Assembly: GCA_903909435.1 (NCBI GenBank)
Contig: CAIVVT010000288.1
Location: 1 to 64,000 of the forward strand
DNA: 64,000 nucleotides
Direction of reading: 5' to 3'
DNA from: an uncultured Acidobacteriia bacterium
GTDB taxonomy: Bacteria; Acidobacteriota; Terriglobia; Bryobacterales; Bryobacteraceae
The translations under genes were made by a program, and so were the position numbers. How positions within the stretch are numbered: position 1 is the first letter of the stretch; the number at the start of each line of letters is the position of its first letter. The notes under the pieces are model-generated. The model worked only from the letters and a program-made list of their open reading frames with translations, was not told the DNA's origin and ran no database searches. Positions 46,852 through 55,957 of this stretch are shown here, in pieces.

Positions 46852-47929
46852 TCGCTAAAGTGCGCACCAATTCCACATGCAGGTAGTCGATCATGGTCGG
46901 CGTCGAGAAGAAATCCTGCCGGTACTGATCCCGGGCCGACTCGATCTCGTTCAGCAGGGCCACGTAGAGATCGTGGCTCTCACGGCCCTCCTTGACGGCA
47001 TTTGCCTTGTAGAGCCGCATTTCGGCGACGCGGACCCGGGCGAAGCGCTGCGCCCGCGCGTGCAGTTCCTGCTCATCCTTGGTCAGCTTGGCCGTATCCA
47101 CCACGACGTGAACCGGCGGCGCCGACCCTGCCGTGGACGCGATGCCGAGCAATTGACCCGCCGGAACGTTCGTGGCGGCCTTGAGAGCGGCCTGACGCAA
47201 ATCGAGCGACAAGCCCGCGATGCAGGCGAGCAGTTCGAGCGCTGGAATGTCCGATGGCGTCTGGTGACCCGGGGCAGCCAAAACCGCCGCCACGCGCCGC
47301 TCTTTCTCAGTCCTCGCCGTGACGATCGGCAAGAGCGCCAGACGGCTGGATTCGTCGAGCGCCAGCGCGGTCACCAGCGCCCCAGAGATTTCACCCTCAT
47401 TGGCAAGTGAGATGACGGTATCAAGGGACTCCACGACCCCTCTGAACGCGGGGGCCGCATCGAGCGCGAGCCTGAGACCGTCGAGCGCCGGGAACGTCTC
47501 GCCCTCCGGCGCGCGCGAGCCTTCGTAGACCAGTTCGCCGGACAGCACGCTGAACAGGAACGCGCGCGGCGCGACCGCGAGCGCACCGTCGAGAAGCGCG
47601 GCCGTCCAGGCGGTCATGTCTTCGGCTTGATCTAGCCGGCGGGTGATCTGGTTGAACTGAGCGCTCCACTTCAGCCGTGCATCGGAGGCGACCAGTTCGT
47701 CCCGCTCGGCCTCGCGACTGCTGGCGACGGCCTGCACTTCAGAGCCGAAGCGCCCGGTGAATTCTCCGAAGCGCTCTTCGACGATGCGGCCAAGCTGCGT
47801 CTGCCAGTCCTGGCGGAGTTGCTCCTCGACGCGTTCGATGTGAAGTTGCCAGGCTGCGGCAAGTTGCTCGCGCAGCAACTCCTGTTGCGCCGCTACAAAA
47901 TCGGTCCCGTTTGGCTGAATCTGATCCAT
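46802..47929 (-). CDS. Coiled-coil / GAF-like protein, conserved unknown
   Basis: 375 residues, no signal peptide. The N-terminal ~100 residues form a coiled coil (FVAAQQELLREQLAAAWQLHIERVEEQL). The middle (about 110-250) looks like a degenerate GAF domain. The C-terminal ~90 residues (LHARAQRFARVRVAEMRLYKANAVKEGRESHDLYVALLNEIESARDQYRQ) resemble a helical domain I remember as common in acidobacterial proteins, often with coiled-coil or GAF parts. Its 3' end overlaps the slt start by 50 bases, and it follows the AsmA gene by 47 bases. Function unknown. Confidence 0.75.
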   Translation of the reverse strand: MDQIQPNGTDFVAAQQELLREQLAAAWQLHIERVEEQLRQDWQTQLGRIVEERFGEFTGRFGSEVQAVASSREAERDELVASDARLKWSAQFNQITRRLDQAEDMTAWTAALLDGALAVAPRAFLFSVLSGELVYEGSRAPEGETFPALDGLRLALDAAPAFRGVVESLDTVISLANEGEISGALVTALALDESSRLALLPIVTARTEKERRVAAVLAAPGHQTPSDIPALELLACIAGLSLDLRQAALKAATNVPAGQLLGIASTAGSAPPVHVVVDTAKLTKDEQELHARAQRFARVRVAEMRLYKANAVKEGRESHDLYVALLNEIESARDQYRQDFFSTPTMIDYLHVELVRTLANDDASMLGPDYPGPLA

Positions 47930-47976
47930 GTTGACCTGCTTGTGTTTCCGTTCCAGCAGAAACCCTGCTTTGAATT

Positions 47977-50454
47977 CTACCTTGCACGCAGGTCCGCGCC
48001 TGTATCGTTATCCAAACGAAACGGCGGGTACGTGCCCGTGAACTTGAAAATGTGATTGCCGGAACTCAGCTCGGCGCGCCAGTGGTTGTTGCCGACCGAT
48101 CCTCCCGAGCCAAGCAATGTGAGGTCATCGAGCAGCGCGGTGGTTCCCGACAGGCGCAGACGGCCCCCTTCGCGCGATGCCTCGTAGTCGAAGTCGGAAG
48201 CAACCTGCTCGAACGTCTCCTCCCCGATTTCCAGGCGTCGAGCCGTTAGCTGGCCGTTGGCCTTCAGTGAATCGAGCAGCTCATGGCCAAGGCCGGAGGC
48301 CGCCAGCCCGAACTCCCCTTCCACCGGACCATGCCCTTCCCAACTGAGTGAGTCGAACACGCCGCGCAGCACGTAAACCGGCCCGGCCGGACCGGCGCGC
48401 ACGGAGCCCCGGCCCGAAACATGTCCGCCCGATTGCAGGGCCGAGATCTCGGCGACATCGATGGAGACGCCGTTCCAAAGGACGTGCGCGTTCAACTTCG
48501 TGTAGTGGTGTCCGTACAGTGCGAACTCAGCAGCCGTGATCCGGCCTTCCCAATTCCGCGCGGCAAGCCACGGTGGGGGCGGGGTCTTGCGGAAGGCGAG
48601 GGTACGCTCCAGCAGGCCCTCCTTGTAAGCGAGTGACGGCCGGAAGAGGCGTTCGACATCCTCGGCAGCCAAAACCGGGGCCGACACGGCGAAGCGGGTA
48701 GGTTGGACGGAGGTGGCGTCGCCGCCGGATGCGTCACCCGACCAGGCGAGCGTTCCAAGATGACCCGAGGCGCGCCGGAGGTGCCACGCGGGGCCGGACA
48801 GGGCGAGTTGCCCATGCTCGACTTGAAGCGGCTCCGCTAAGCCTTCCACTGCGCACGTGAGCCCGGCAAGCCGGACGTTTCCGCTCCAACGCGCGACGAA
48901 ACCGTCATCCTTTGCCTGTGCCACGCCCGTGAGCACGGGTTTCGCGCCCGCTTCTGTGCGCTCCAGGCGCAGATCCCCGTCTAGCGCGCCCTCGGCGCAG
49001 GCATCGATGCCGGGAATCGCTGGCAGCATGGGGAATGCCGAGAGAGCGAGGCCGAGATCCTTCAGGTTGGATTGCTTCAGTGCGGACCGGATGGAGAGGC
49101 GGCCGGTGGCAACGTCCCATTCCCCTTCGATTGCGCCAGTGCCGCCAGAGGCGAGAGTCAGCGTTGCGGGTTGCAGCGCAATCTGGTTTCCAGCCAGTGA
49201 AAACTTGGCGGGCTCGATACTGAATGGACCACTCTGGCCGAAGCGCAGTGCGCCGTTGCGGAGTTCAATTTCCCCCTCGGCCGGCGTGGCGGAGCCGAAG
49301 TCGAAGGAGCCGTTGAGCGTTCCCTCCACGGTCAGGGCGGGCGGGATGCGCGTGCCGAGCCGGGTAGCCACTTCAAACAGCGTCGACGCGGGCAGCCCGT
49401 CCAGCAGAAAGCGCGCCTTCCAGGTCGGCCGGGTATAGAATTCCCGCGCTTCCAACCGGAAGTTCACCGGTAGCGCAGCGCTGTCCTTCGGCACAAACGT
49501 GCTGACCTCGACGGTCTGCGCATTCAAATTGACCACGCCCTCGTAGGGAACCGACCAATCGCGCCCGCGCACACCGAACAGAGACGGCCGCTGCAAGTCA
49601 CCCAGCCGCAAATTCCCGCGCAGTTCGAGCTGGTCCAGCGAGCCCGAGAAATGCGCGCGCGAACTGAGGCGCCCCTGCACGCCAGGGTCACCTCCGGTGA
49701 GCAGTATCGCCACCTCGGAAATCACGCTGCGCTCCAGTTCCAAGTCGATGTCCAGCACGCCCGGCTTGCCAGCGACGGGCCTCCAGGAGCCTCTTCCCGA
49801 AAGCTGGCCGAAGCCCTGCTCGGAGCGGTCCGTGCGCGCGGGAGAGGCCTCGTAGGTCCAGGAAATGGCGCCCCCCGGAGCGTCGGGGGCGGTAAGGTCC
49901 AGATCCACCGCATTCATGAAAAACGGGGACTTGCGGAGCCCGTCGCGGAAATTGATCCTGCCGTCACGGATGTGAATGGCAGGCGCATGCGCGCCACCGC
50001 GCAGCCCCGCGGTGATCTGTGCCAGAAACACGGCGAAATTCCAGCCTGCTTCCTCGGTACGCGCGATGTTGAGGCTGGCGTCATCCAGCCGCACCGAAGA
50101 ACATTCCAGCCGTCCGGCGAGCAACGGTAGCCAGCTGACGCCGACCCGAATTTCGCCTACATAGGCCAGCGGCTCAATCCCGAAAGTGGGGGATTCGTGA
50201 ATCACCAGGTCCTTGGCCGAAAGGCCGGGCGACGGATAGAAGCTGTAACGGACGTCGCGGAATTCCACCGTACGTCCGAGCACCCGTTCGAGTTCGCGCT
50301 TCAGGTCGGCTTCGTAGCGGGTCGCTGTGACCGACGGCCCGTAGAAGACAGCCATCCCGTACAGCACTAGGAACGCGAAGAGGGCCCAGGCGATGCGGCC
50401 CGGGCGAAACCAACGGCGCCAGATGGAAGGAACTGCGACGGCCGCCTCGCTCAT
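47977..50454 (-). CDS. AsmA-family membrane/lipid-homeostasis protein
   Basis: 825 residues. An N-terminal transmembrane segment (IAWALFAFLVLYGMAVFYGP, about 20-40) is followed by YEADLKRELERVLGRTVEFRDVRYSFYPSPGLSAKDLVI, the typical AsmA start, and a long repetitive beta structure. AsmA/TamB-like proteins are bridge-like factors between membranes that move or tune lipids. The start codon overlaps the stop of the upstream MobA-like gene (ATGA), so the genes are coupled. Confidence 0.88.
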   Translation of the reverse strand: MSEAAVAVPSIWRRWFRPGRIAWALFAFLVLYGMAVFYGPSVTATRYEADLKRELERVLGRTVEFRDVRYSFYPSPGLSAKDLVIHESPTFGIEPLAYVGEIRVGVSWLPLLAGRLECSSVRLDDASLNIARTEEAGWNFAVFLAQITAGLRGGAHAPAIHIRDGRINFRDGLRKSPFFMNAVDLDLTAPDAPGGAISWTYEASPARTDRSEQGFGQLSGRGSWRPVAGKPGVLDIDLELERSVISEVAILLTGGDPGVQGRLSSRAHFSGSLDQLELRGNLRLGDLQRPSLFGVRGRDWSVPYEGVVNLNAQTVEVSTFVPKDSAALPVNFRLEAREFYTRPTWKARFLLDGLPASTLFEVATRLGTRIPPALTVEGTLNGSFDFGSATPAEGEIELRNGALRFGQSGPFSIEPAKFSLAGNQIALQPATLTLASGGTGAIEGEWDVATGRLSIRSALKQSNLKDLGLALSAFPMLPAIPGIDACAEGALDGDLRLERTEAGAKPVLTGVAQAKDDGFVARWSGNVRLAGLTCAVEGLAEPLQVEHGQLALSGPAWHLRRASGHLGTLAWSGDASGGDATSVQPTRFAVSAPVLAAEDVERLFRPSLAYKEGLLERTLAFRKTPPPPWLAARNWEGRITAAEFALYGHHYTKLNAHVLWNGVSIDVAEISALQSGGHVSGRGSVRAGPAGPVYVLRGVFDSLSWEGHGPVEGEFGLAASGLGHELLDSLKANGQLTARRLEIGEETFEQVASDFDYEASREGGRLRLSGTTALLDDLTLLGSGGSVGNNHWRAELSSGNHIFKFTGTYPPFRLDNDTGADLRAR

Positions 50455-51197
50455 TTGGGGTGCCCCCCGGGAATAGAGCGGGCGTTTTGTTTGCCGCTGT
50501 GTGCCCGCTTACCGACCGCTGCCTCAGTGTCGCCGCACGGTTCCGGGCCGGAGCCGGGACCGTGCGGCAGCGGTTCCGAGTGGGTGCTGAAGTTACGTGG
50601 CAGTACGCCGGCCCGCCAGCGTTCGTACGCCGCCGGATCGTCGATGTCTTCGAGGATACCGGGATCAGCGACTTCCACGAAGCGAGTCGAAGTTCGCCGG
50701 GCGTGCAGGATGTCGCGAGCCGAGGCACCTTCGGGCGGGTTTAGAAACGCCTCGGCGCAGCCCGCTCGCAGCAGCACGGGATGACCCCGCTGGCCCTCGT
50801 AGATCGGGATGACAAAGTCCTTTTCAGTCAGGAATTCGAGGAGCAAACGGATGGTTTCGCAGGCGACGCCCGGAGCGTCAACGGGGGTGAAGAAGATGGC
50901 GTCCGCACCCGCAGCAGCCCGCAGGCCGCACTGCAGGGAGCTAAGCTGCCCTCGCGAGGGGTCGGGATTGAGGACGAACGTGATCTCCGCGCCGCGCCGG
51001 TTGGCCTTCGCGATCAGTGTGGCATCCTCCCCCAGGACAGCATAAACGGTGCAACCCGATGCCAGGAAGGCACCTGCCAGGCGATCGAGAAACGACTCGC
51101 CCGCGCCGGCATCGAGCAAGGCTTTGGGCGAGCCCATGCGCGATGAAGCGCCGGCCGCCAGAATCACGGCCGCAACAGTCCGGGGACGGTGCGTCAC
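50451..51197 (-). CDS. MobA-like NTP transferase (molybdenum cofactor cytidylyl/guanylyltransferase family)
   Basis: 248 residues with a GTG start at 51197, selected because it overlaps the xdhC stop by four bases (GTGA) and the family starts at TVAAVILAAGASSRMGSPKALL. Other motifs: VLNPDPSRGQLSSLQCGL, ADAIFFTPVDAPGVACETI and IPIYEGQRGHPVLL. These match the MocA/MobA-like family that attaches CMP or GMP to molybdopterin. The C-terminal ~40 residues (after residue ~190) continue past the core and are unlike the family. It lies between xdhC and asmA with four-base overlaps on both sides. Confidence 0.9.
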   Translation of the reverse strand: MTHRPRTVAAVILAAGASSRMGSPKALLDAGAGESFLDRLAGAFLASGCTVYAVLGEDATLIAKANRRGAEITFVLNPDPSRGQLSSLQCGLRAAAGADAIFFTPVDAPGVACETIRLLLEFLTEKDFVIPIYEGQRGHPVLLRAGCAEAFLNPPEGASARDILHARRTSTRFVEVADPGILEDIDDPAAYERWRAGVLPRNFSTHSEPLPHGPGSGPEPCGDTEAAVGKRAHSGKQNARSIPGGHPK

Positions 51198-52030
51198 GAC
51201 AGCAGCGCCCTGGTCTCTTCGTGAGTGAAGACGGACATCGAAAGCGCACGCCAATTCGAGGCGGCGTTGCGGCGCACTGCGACGATCTCGGCCGCGACGC
51301 TAACCGCGATCTCCTCAGGAGTTAGCGCGCCGATGTTGAGCCCCATGGGCCCAAAAACACGGTCGAAACTCGCGCGCGGCAGGCCTTCCTTCTCAAGTGA
51401 CTGCACGACGTTGATCACCTTGCGCCTGGATCCGATCAGGGCGATGTAGCGGGCCGGCGTGGTCACCGCCCAACGCAAAACGCGCATGTCGTCGCGATGG
51501 CCGCGCGTCACGATGATGATGTAGGAGGAAGAGTTGATATCGAGCTTTGGGAAAACCTGTTCGTACTCGTCCGCAAACACGGAGTCGGCCTCCGGGAAAC
51601 GTTCCCGGTTGGCGAACGACTCCCGGTTGTCGATGACTGAGGTATCAAAACCAAGCAACCCGGTAAGCTTGGCGAGACTTTTAGAGATGTGGCCCGCACC
51701 GAAAATGTAGGCCCGATTCTGCGGTTCCACGGGCTCGATGAAGACCTCGAGCTGCCCTCCGCAGATCAGTCCCTCGTCGTAGGCGGCGTCCTGTCCCAGG
51801 CTGAACCGCAGCCGCCGCGGCTTGCCCGTCTCCATCACCTCGCGCGCCGCAGTCCAAACGTCGGCCTCGACACAGCCGCCGCCGATGGTGCCTAGAATCG
51901 TCCCATCCGCACGCACCAGCATCTTCGCGCTCTCGAAGCTAGGGATCGAGCCGTTGACCTCGACGATAGTGGCCAGAGCGCAACGCTCTCCCGAGCGGCG
52001 CAGGCGCACCAGTTCTTCAAGCACGTCCAT
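51194..52030 (-). CDS. XdhC/CoxI-family molybdenum hydroxylase maturation protein
   Basis: 278 residues. The N-terminal XdhC_CoxI domain has ALATIVEVNGSIPSFESAKMLVRADGTILGTIGGGCVEADVW; the C-terminal Rossmann domain shows RAYIFGAGHISKSLAKLTGLLGFDTSVIDNRESFAN and SSYIIIVTRGHRDDMRVLRWAV. XdhC proteins insert sulfurated molybdenum cofactor into xanthine dehydrogenase-type enzymes. It pairs with the downstream MobA-like gene, but no molybdenum hydroxylase is in the window. It is divergent from the Ycf48-like gene. Confidence 0.94.
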   Translation of the reverse strand: MDVLEELVRLRRSGERCALATIVEVNGSIPSFESAKMLVRADGTILGTIGGGCVEADVWTAAREVMETGKPRRLRFSLGQDAAYDEGLICGGQLEVFIEPVEPQNRAYIFGAGHISKSLAKLTGLLGFDTSVIDNRESFANRERFPEADSVFADEYEQVFPKLDINSSSYIIIVTRGHRDDMRVLRWAVTTPARYIALIGSRRKVINVVQSLEKEGLPRASFDRVFGPMGLNIGALTPEEIAVSVAAEIVAVRRNAASNWRALSMSVFTHEETRALLS

Positions 52031-52124
52031 GTCTCAAATGAATTATAGCCCTTGGGGTTTGCCGGGCTTTGAGGCCCGTCCCGCTTTTCCGGCCAGCGCC
52101 GCCAGCAGGTATACTCGTCGGACG

Positions 52125-53156
52125 ATGAAGCCGCTGAGAGTTGCCGGGTATTCGACCGCACTGCTGTGCTGCATGGGTGCCGCGACGGCGCATTTCTGGG
52201 AGGAGTGCGTCACCGGCAGCACCGCGTCGCTGCGCGGCCTGGGTGCCGTCGATTCGCAAACGGCGTGGGCGGGCGGAACCGGGGGGAAGATCCTCAAGAC
52301 GGTGGACGGAGGCAAACGGTGGCTGGAATTGCCGGTATCCGCCGGTGAAACGCTGGACTTCCGCGCAGTTGCCGCCTTTGATGGCAAAGCCGCAGTCGCG
52401 ATGAGCGCGGGACCTGGAAAGGCTTCGCGGATCTACCGTACCGGGGACGGAGGCGCACACTGGGGATTAGCCCTGCAAAACACCGACGAAGGCGGGTTCT
52501 TCGATGCACTGGCATTCTGGGACCGCGAGCGCGGACTGTTACTGGGGGATCCGGTGGACGGCCGTTTCGTGGTGCTGCTGACAGCGGACGGTGGAGCGTC
52601 CTGGAAGAGGGTGCCGGCTGACGGAATGCCGGTTGCCAGGGAAGCAGAAGGGGCGTTCGCCGCCAGCGGCTCATGCCTGGTGACGGGACCCGGCGGACGT
52701 GCCTGGTTCGGGACTGGCGGGACTGGTGGGGCGCGCGTGTTCCGCAGCGTGGACTGGGGACGGACCTGGCGCGCGGCCCAGACGCCGATGCTCAACGACA
52801 CGGCGAGCGCCGGCATCTTCTCGCTGGCGTTCAGGGACACGGTCCACGGCGTGGCGGTAGGGGGCGACTACCTGAAGTTGGGCGGCCGACTCAAGAATAT
52901 AGCAGTCACGGAGGACGGCGGAGCGACCTGGCAAGTGCCCAACGGCGCCGGCACCGGCGGGTTCCGGTCGGCTGCGGCGTTTGTCCCCGGTTCGAGCACC
53001 GTGGTGGCCACCGGTCCAGAGGGCACCGACATATCTTCGGATGGCGGCGCCACCTGGAAGCGAGTGAGTAAACGGGGCTACCACGCGCTTAGTTTTGGGA
53101 GGGACGGCCCGGGCTGGGCGTCGGGAGCCGACGGGAGAATTGCCCGGATGAAATAG
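52125..53156 (+). CDS. Exported Ycf48/BNR-repeat beta-propeller protein
   Basis: 343 residues from ATG 52125; a 101-residue upstream extension is arginine/serine-rich shadow. Signal peptide MKPLRVAGYSTALLCCMGAATA. The mature part has propeller blades with DGG-x-W or DGGAxW turns (TVDGGKRWLELPV, TGDGGAHWGLAL, TADGGASWKRVP, TEDGGATWQVPN, SSDGGATWKRVS), as in Ycf48/photosynthesis-system-II stability factor-like proteins, here in a non-photosynthetic setting. Probably periplasmic or surface-exposed; partner unknown. Confidence 0.86.
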   Translation: MKPLRVAGYSTALLCCMGAATAHFWEECVTGSTASLRGLGAVDSQTAWAGGTGGKILKTVDGGKRWLELPVSAGETLDFRAVAAFDGKAAVAMSAGPGKASRIYRTGDGGAHWGLALQNTDEGGFFDALAFWDRERGLLLGDPVDGRFVVLLTADGGASWKRVPADGMPVAREAEGAFAASGSCLVTGPGGRAWFGTGGTGGARVFRSVDWGRTWRAAQTPMLNDTASAGIFSLAFRDTVHGVAVGGDYLKLGGRLKNIAVTEDGGATWQVPNGAGTGGFRSAAAFVPGSSTVVATGPEGTDISSDGGATWKRVSKRGYHALSFGRDGPGWASGADGRIARMK

Positions 53157-53211
53157 AATAGGGGCCCAGGCACCGTCTGCCGAAGCACACAGGCTGGGCC
53201 CCTGAGGACAG

Positions 53212-54459
53212 CTACTCCGTGTAGCGCTTGAAAATCAGGCTGCCGTTGGTCCCACCGAATCCGAACGAATTTGAGAGGGCGTAGTCGATCTTCATCGGAC
53301 GCGCCTTGTGCGGAACGTAATCGAGGTCACAATCCGCGCTGGGATTGTCGAGGTTGATGGTCGGCGGGGCGACCTGGTCGCGCACAGCCAGCACGGTTAA
53401 ACCGGCCTCCATACCACCGGCTCCACCCAGGAGGTGTCCCACCATCGACTTCGTCGAGCTGACGCAAAGCTTGTAAGCGTGATCGCCAAAAGCCCGCTTT
53501 ACCGCAGCGGTCTCAATCTGGTCGCCAACCGGGGTGGATGTACCGTGGGCGTTGATGTAATCGATAGCAGAGGGCTGCAAACCGGCGTCATTGACGGCAT
53601 TGCGCATCACCCGGTAGGCGCCTTCGCCGCCGGGGGAGGGCGCACTGATGTGGTACGCGTCGCCGCCCATGCCATAGCCGACGATCTCGGCCAGGATGTT
53701 CGCACCACGCGCCTTCGCCAATTCCAATTCCTCGAGGATCAGGATGCCCGCGCCTTCGCCAATCACGAAGCCATCGCGGTCGCGGTCCCAGGGGCGGGAA
53801 GCCCGCTGAGGTTCCTCGTTGCGGGTGGACAGGGCACGCATCGCGGCGAACCCGCCTACACCCAGCGGCGTGATGCAGGCCTCGGCGCCGCCACAGATCA
53901 TGGCATCGGCATAGGCGTGTTGGATCAGGCGGAACGAATCGCCGATGCAATGAGCGCTGGTAGTGCAAGCAGTTGACGTAGCCGAATTCGGCCCTTTAGC
54001 CCCGGTCCTGATGGAGACGTTACCGGAAGCCAGGTTCACGATGGTGGCGGGGATGAAGAACGGCGAGATCCGATCCGGACCTTTTTCGAGCATGATGCGA
54101 TGCTCGCGCTCGATGACCTCGAAGGCTCCGATGCCGCTCCCGATGTAAACCCCGACACTCTCATCATTCTCGGGAGTGATCTTCAGACCGGAGGCCGCCA
54201 ACGCTTCCTCGCTCGCCGCGATCGCGAACTGGATAAAGCGACCGACCTTCTTGATTTCTTTCTTTTCGATAAAACGCAGGGGATCGAAGCCATCGACCTC
54301 GGCGGCGATCCGTGCTGAAAACTTCGTCGCGTCGAACTGAGTAATGGGCCGGATACCGCAGCGCGAAGCGAGGACACCTTTCCAAGTGTCCTCGGCGGTC
54401 AAGCCCAAAGCTGAGATCAGGCCGACGCCCGTTACGACCACTCGTCGTGGCAAAGGCAT
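53212..54459 (-). CDS. fabF: 3-oxoacyl-ACP synthase II
   Basis: 415 residues, standard length. The thiolase-fold Cys-His-His triad is present: NSATSTACTTSAHCIGD (nucleophile Cys), NAHGTSTPVGDQIE (His) and STKSMVGHLLGGAGGMEAGL (His). It extends fatty-acyl chains on ACP. It starts 43 bases after acpP stops, the usual acpP-fabF order, and both share the acpP promoter. Confidence 0.97.
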   Translation of the reverse strand: MPLPRRVVVTGVGLISALGLTAEDTWKGVLASRCGIRPITQFDATKFSARIAAEVDGFDPLRFIEKKEIKKVGRFIQFAIAASEEALAASGLKITPENDESVGVYIGSGIGAFEVIEREHRIMLEKGPDRISPFFIPATIVNLASGNVSIRTGAKGPNSATSTACTTSAHCIGDSFRLIQHAYADAMICGGAEACITPLGVGGFAAMRALSTRNEEPQRASRPWDRDRDGFVIGEGAGILILEELELAKARGANILAEIVGYGMGGDAYHISAPSPGGEGAYRVMRNAVNDAGLQPSAIDYINAHGTSTPVGDQIETAAVKRAFGDHAYKLCVSSTKSMVGHLLGGAGGMEAGLTVLAVRDQVAPPTINLDNPSADCDLDYVPHKARPMKIDYALSNSFGFGGTNGSLIFKRYTE

Positions 54460-54502
54460 ACTCCTGAGATGGAAGGATTAGGACCGGAGAGTCGAAAAGC
54501 GG

Positions 54503-54745
54503 TTAGTCTTTGCCCTTCTTCTTCTCGATGTAGTCGATGGCATCTTTGACGGTTTTGATATTCGCGGCATCCTCATCCGGGATGTCCAGTTCGAAGTCTT
54601 CTTCAAACTTCATGACGAGCTCGACGATGTCGAGCGAATCGGCGCCAAGATCATCCACGAAGGAGGCGGTCGGATCGACCTGGCCCTCGTCGACGCCTAG
54701 CTGCTCGACGATGATCTGCTTAACTTTATCTGCAACAGCGGACAT
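54503..54745 (-). CDS. acpP: Acyl carrier protein
   Basis: 80 residues from ATG 54745, preceded by GGAGG at four bases; a 7-residue extension to 54766 is not family-like. The phosphopantetheine site is DSL (Ser37) in [16 protein letters not shown], and the protein is highly acidic. It carries growing fatty acids and precedes fabF. Confidence 0.97.
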   Translation of the reverse strand: MSAVADKVKQIIVEQLGVDEGQVDPTASFVDDLGADSLDIVELVMKFEEDFELDIPDEDAANIKTVKDAIDYIEKKKGKD

Positions 54746-54775
54746 GTCACCTCCAAATGGGACCACAAAGCTCAG

Positions 54776-54804
54776 ATTCTACCGGGAAGGGGCGTACTTT
54801 GCAA
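54776..54804 (-). promoter_or_regulatory. Predicted acpP-fabF promoter
   Basis: On the minus strand TTGCAA (54799-54804) and TAGAAT (54776-54781) are separated by 17 bases, about 30 bases ahead of the acpP start. A near-consensus sigma-70 promoter. Confidence 0.72.
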
Positions 54805-54898
54805 CGCAGACAATCACGTCCTAAAATCGCGGTGCGCCGTGGCAGGCGTGCCCAATGGCTTCGCACCATGCCTCGCCCTGCTTTACCATGATGCCAGC

Positions 54899-55522
54899 AT
54901 GACACGTGTTTTGTATCTGCATGGCTTCGCTTCTTCTCCCGCATCGCGAAAAGCACAACTGCTGCGGGAGCGCTTCGCCGGGGTCGGCGTGAACCTCGAA
55001 ATCCCCGACCTGGAGGAGGGTTCGTTCCGGAATCTGACTTTGAGTGGGCAGTTGCGGGTGATTGAACGGACACTTCAGGGCGAACCCGCGCATTTGATCG
55101 GATCGAGCATGGGCGGCTATCTGGCGACCCTGTACGCGGCCCGCCATCCCGAAGTGCAGCGCCTTGTGCTGCTGGCCCCGGCGTTCGGCTTTGTGCGGCG
55201 CTGGGCCAAGGCAGTGGGCGCTAAGGCCCTCGAGGATTGGCGTACGACGGGGTCGATGGGCGTGTTTCACTACGGGACGGGGGAGTTTAGACCGCTGGGC
55301 TGGGGCCTGATGGAGGATGCGCTGAAGTACGAGGACGAGCCGGCTGTTGAGCAACCGGCGTTGGTGTGGCACGGTCTGCAGGACGATGTCGTCCCGGTGC
55401 AGGCTGCGCGCTTATTTGTGATGCACAACCAGCATGCGCGGCTAATAGAAGTCACTAGTGGTCATGAACTTACCGAGGTTGCGGAGCAGATCGCGGACGG
55501 CGCCGTCGAGTTTCTACGCTAA
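54899..55522 (+). CDS. YqiA-like alpha/beta-hydrolase esterase
   Basis: 207 residues from ATG 54899. It matches the UPF0227/YqiA esterase family: RVLYLHGFASSPASRKAQLLRERF, LIGSSMGGYLATLYAARHP (nucleophile Ser in G-x-S-x-G), LVLLAPAFGFV, the Asp in HGLQDDVVPVQAARLF, and the catalytic His in SGHELTEV. Cytoplasmic. It is divergent from acpP with 153 bases between starts. Substrate unknown. Confidence 0.88.
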   Translation: MTRVLYLHGFASSPASRKAQLLRERFAGVGVNLEIPDLEEGSFRNLTLSGQLRVIERTLQGEPAHLIGSSMGGYLATLYAARHPEVQRLVLLAPAFGFVRRWAKAVGAKALEDWRTTGSMGVFHYGTGEFRPLGWGLMEDALKYEDEPAVEQPALVWHGLQDDVVPVQAARLFVMHNQHARLIEVTSGHELTEVAEQIADGAVEFLR

Positions 55523-55957
55523 TCCGGAACGCTGCGGGCGCATCTCCCGAATTGGCCGTGCCTGGATGCTTAGGGCGGATAGAATTGCGGGCTGTAGCTA
55601 GGTTTGTGAGTGCCCTGTTGGCGCGGTCCCGCAGTCTTCAAAGCGAACTGAGTAGCGTCGCGTCCGTATGCCAAAGTCTGCCGGCGGCATGCAAGCCTCA
55701 ACACGCCGCCCTAAGCAGAGCGTGCCCGGTTGGGTTATGGACCAGGCCTTGAGATGCGGCGGCCCCGTTTCGCTGAGGTCGCTCCCTGGCTGCTATCCGG
55801 GGCTTTCACCGACCTGGGTCTGCCTCCCTCCTTCCTGCTTGGTTTGGTTGCGGTCACCGAACACCTAAGCGTTTTGGTGCGTCGTTCGAGGGGTGGTTTC
55901 GTTCACTAAGCCGCACCGCGCGCGTTGTACCGCGCCTGTCTTGCGATACTGGAAAAT
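55523..55957. other. 435-base intergenic region with a 151-base inverted-repeat element
   Basis: No coding region seen. Positions 55567-55717 are bounded by a perfect 12-base inverted repeat and hold two further stem candidates (see repeat entry). The rest to 55957 holds no clear signal. Confidence 0.5.
55567..55717. repeat. 151-base element with 12-bp terminal inverted repeats (structured RNA or MITE)
   Basis: TGCTTAGGGCGG (55567-55578) is the exact complement of CCGCCCTAAGCA (55706-55717). Inside, ATTGCGGG (55584-55591) pairs with CCCGCAGT (55628-55635), and GTATGCC (55666-55672) with GGCATGC (55686-55692). This would fold as a closed stem with two arms. It could be a non-coding RNA or a small transposon-derived element; the flanks show at best a GA duplication. 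Confidence 0.5.

Noticed and set aside
51822-52124. 101-residue N-terminal extension of the Ycf48-like protein
   Set aside because: Ser/Arg-rich and antisense to xdhC; a signal peptide starts at 52125.
55567-55717. Cobalamin riboswitch
   Set aside because: Only fragments of the core resemble it, the helices do not match well and the downstream gene is a zinc nuclease.
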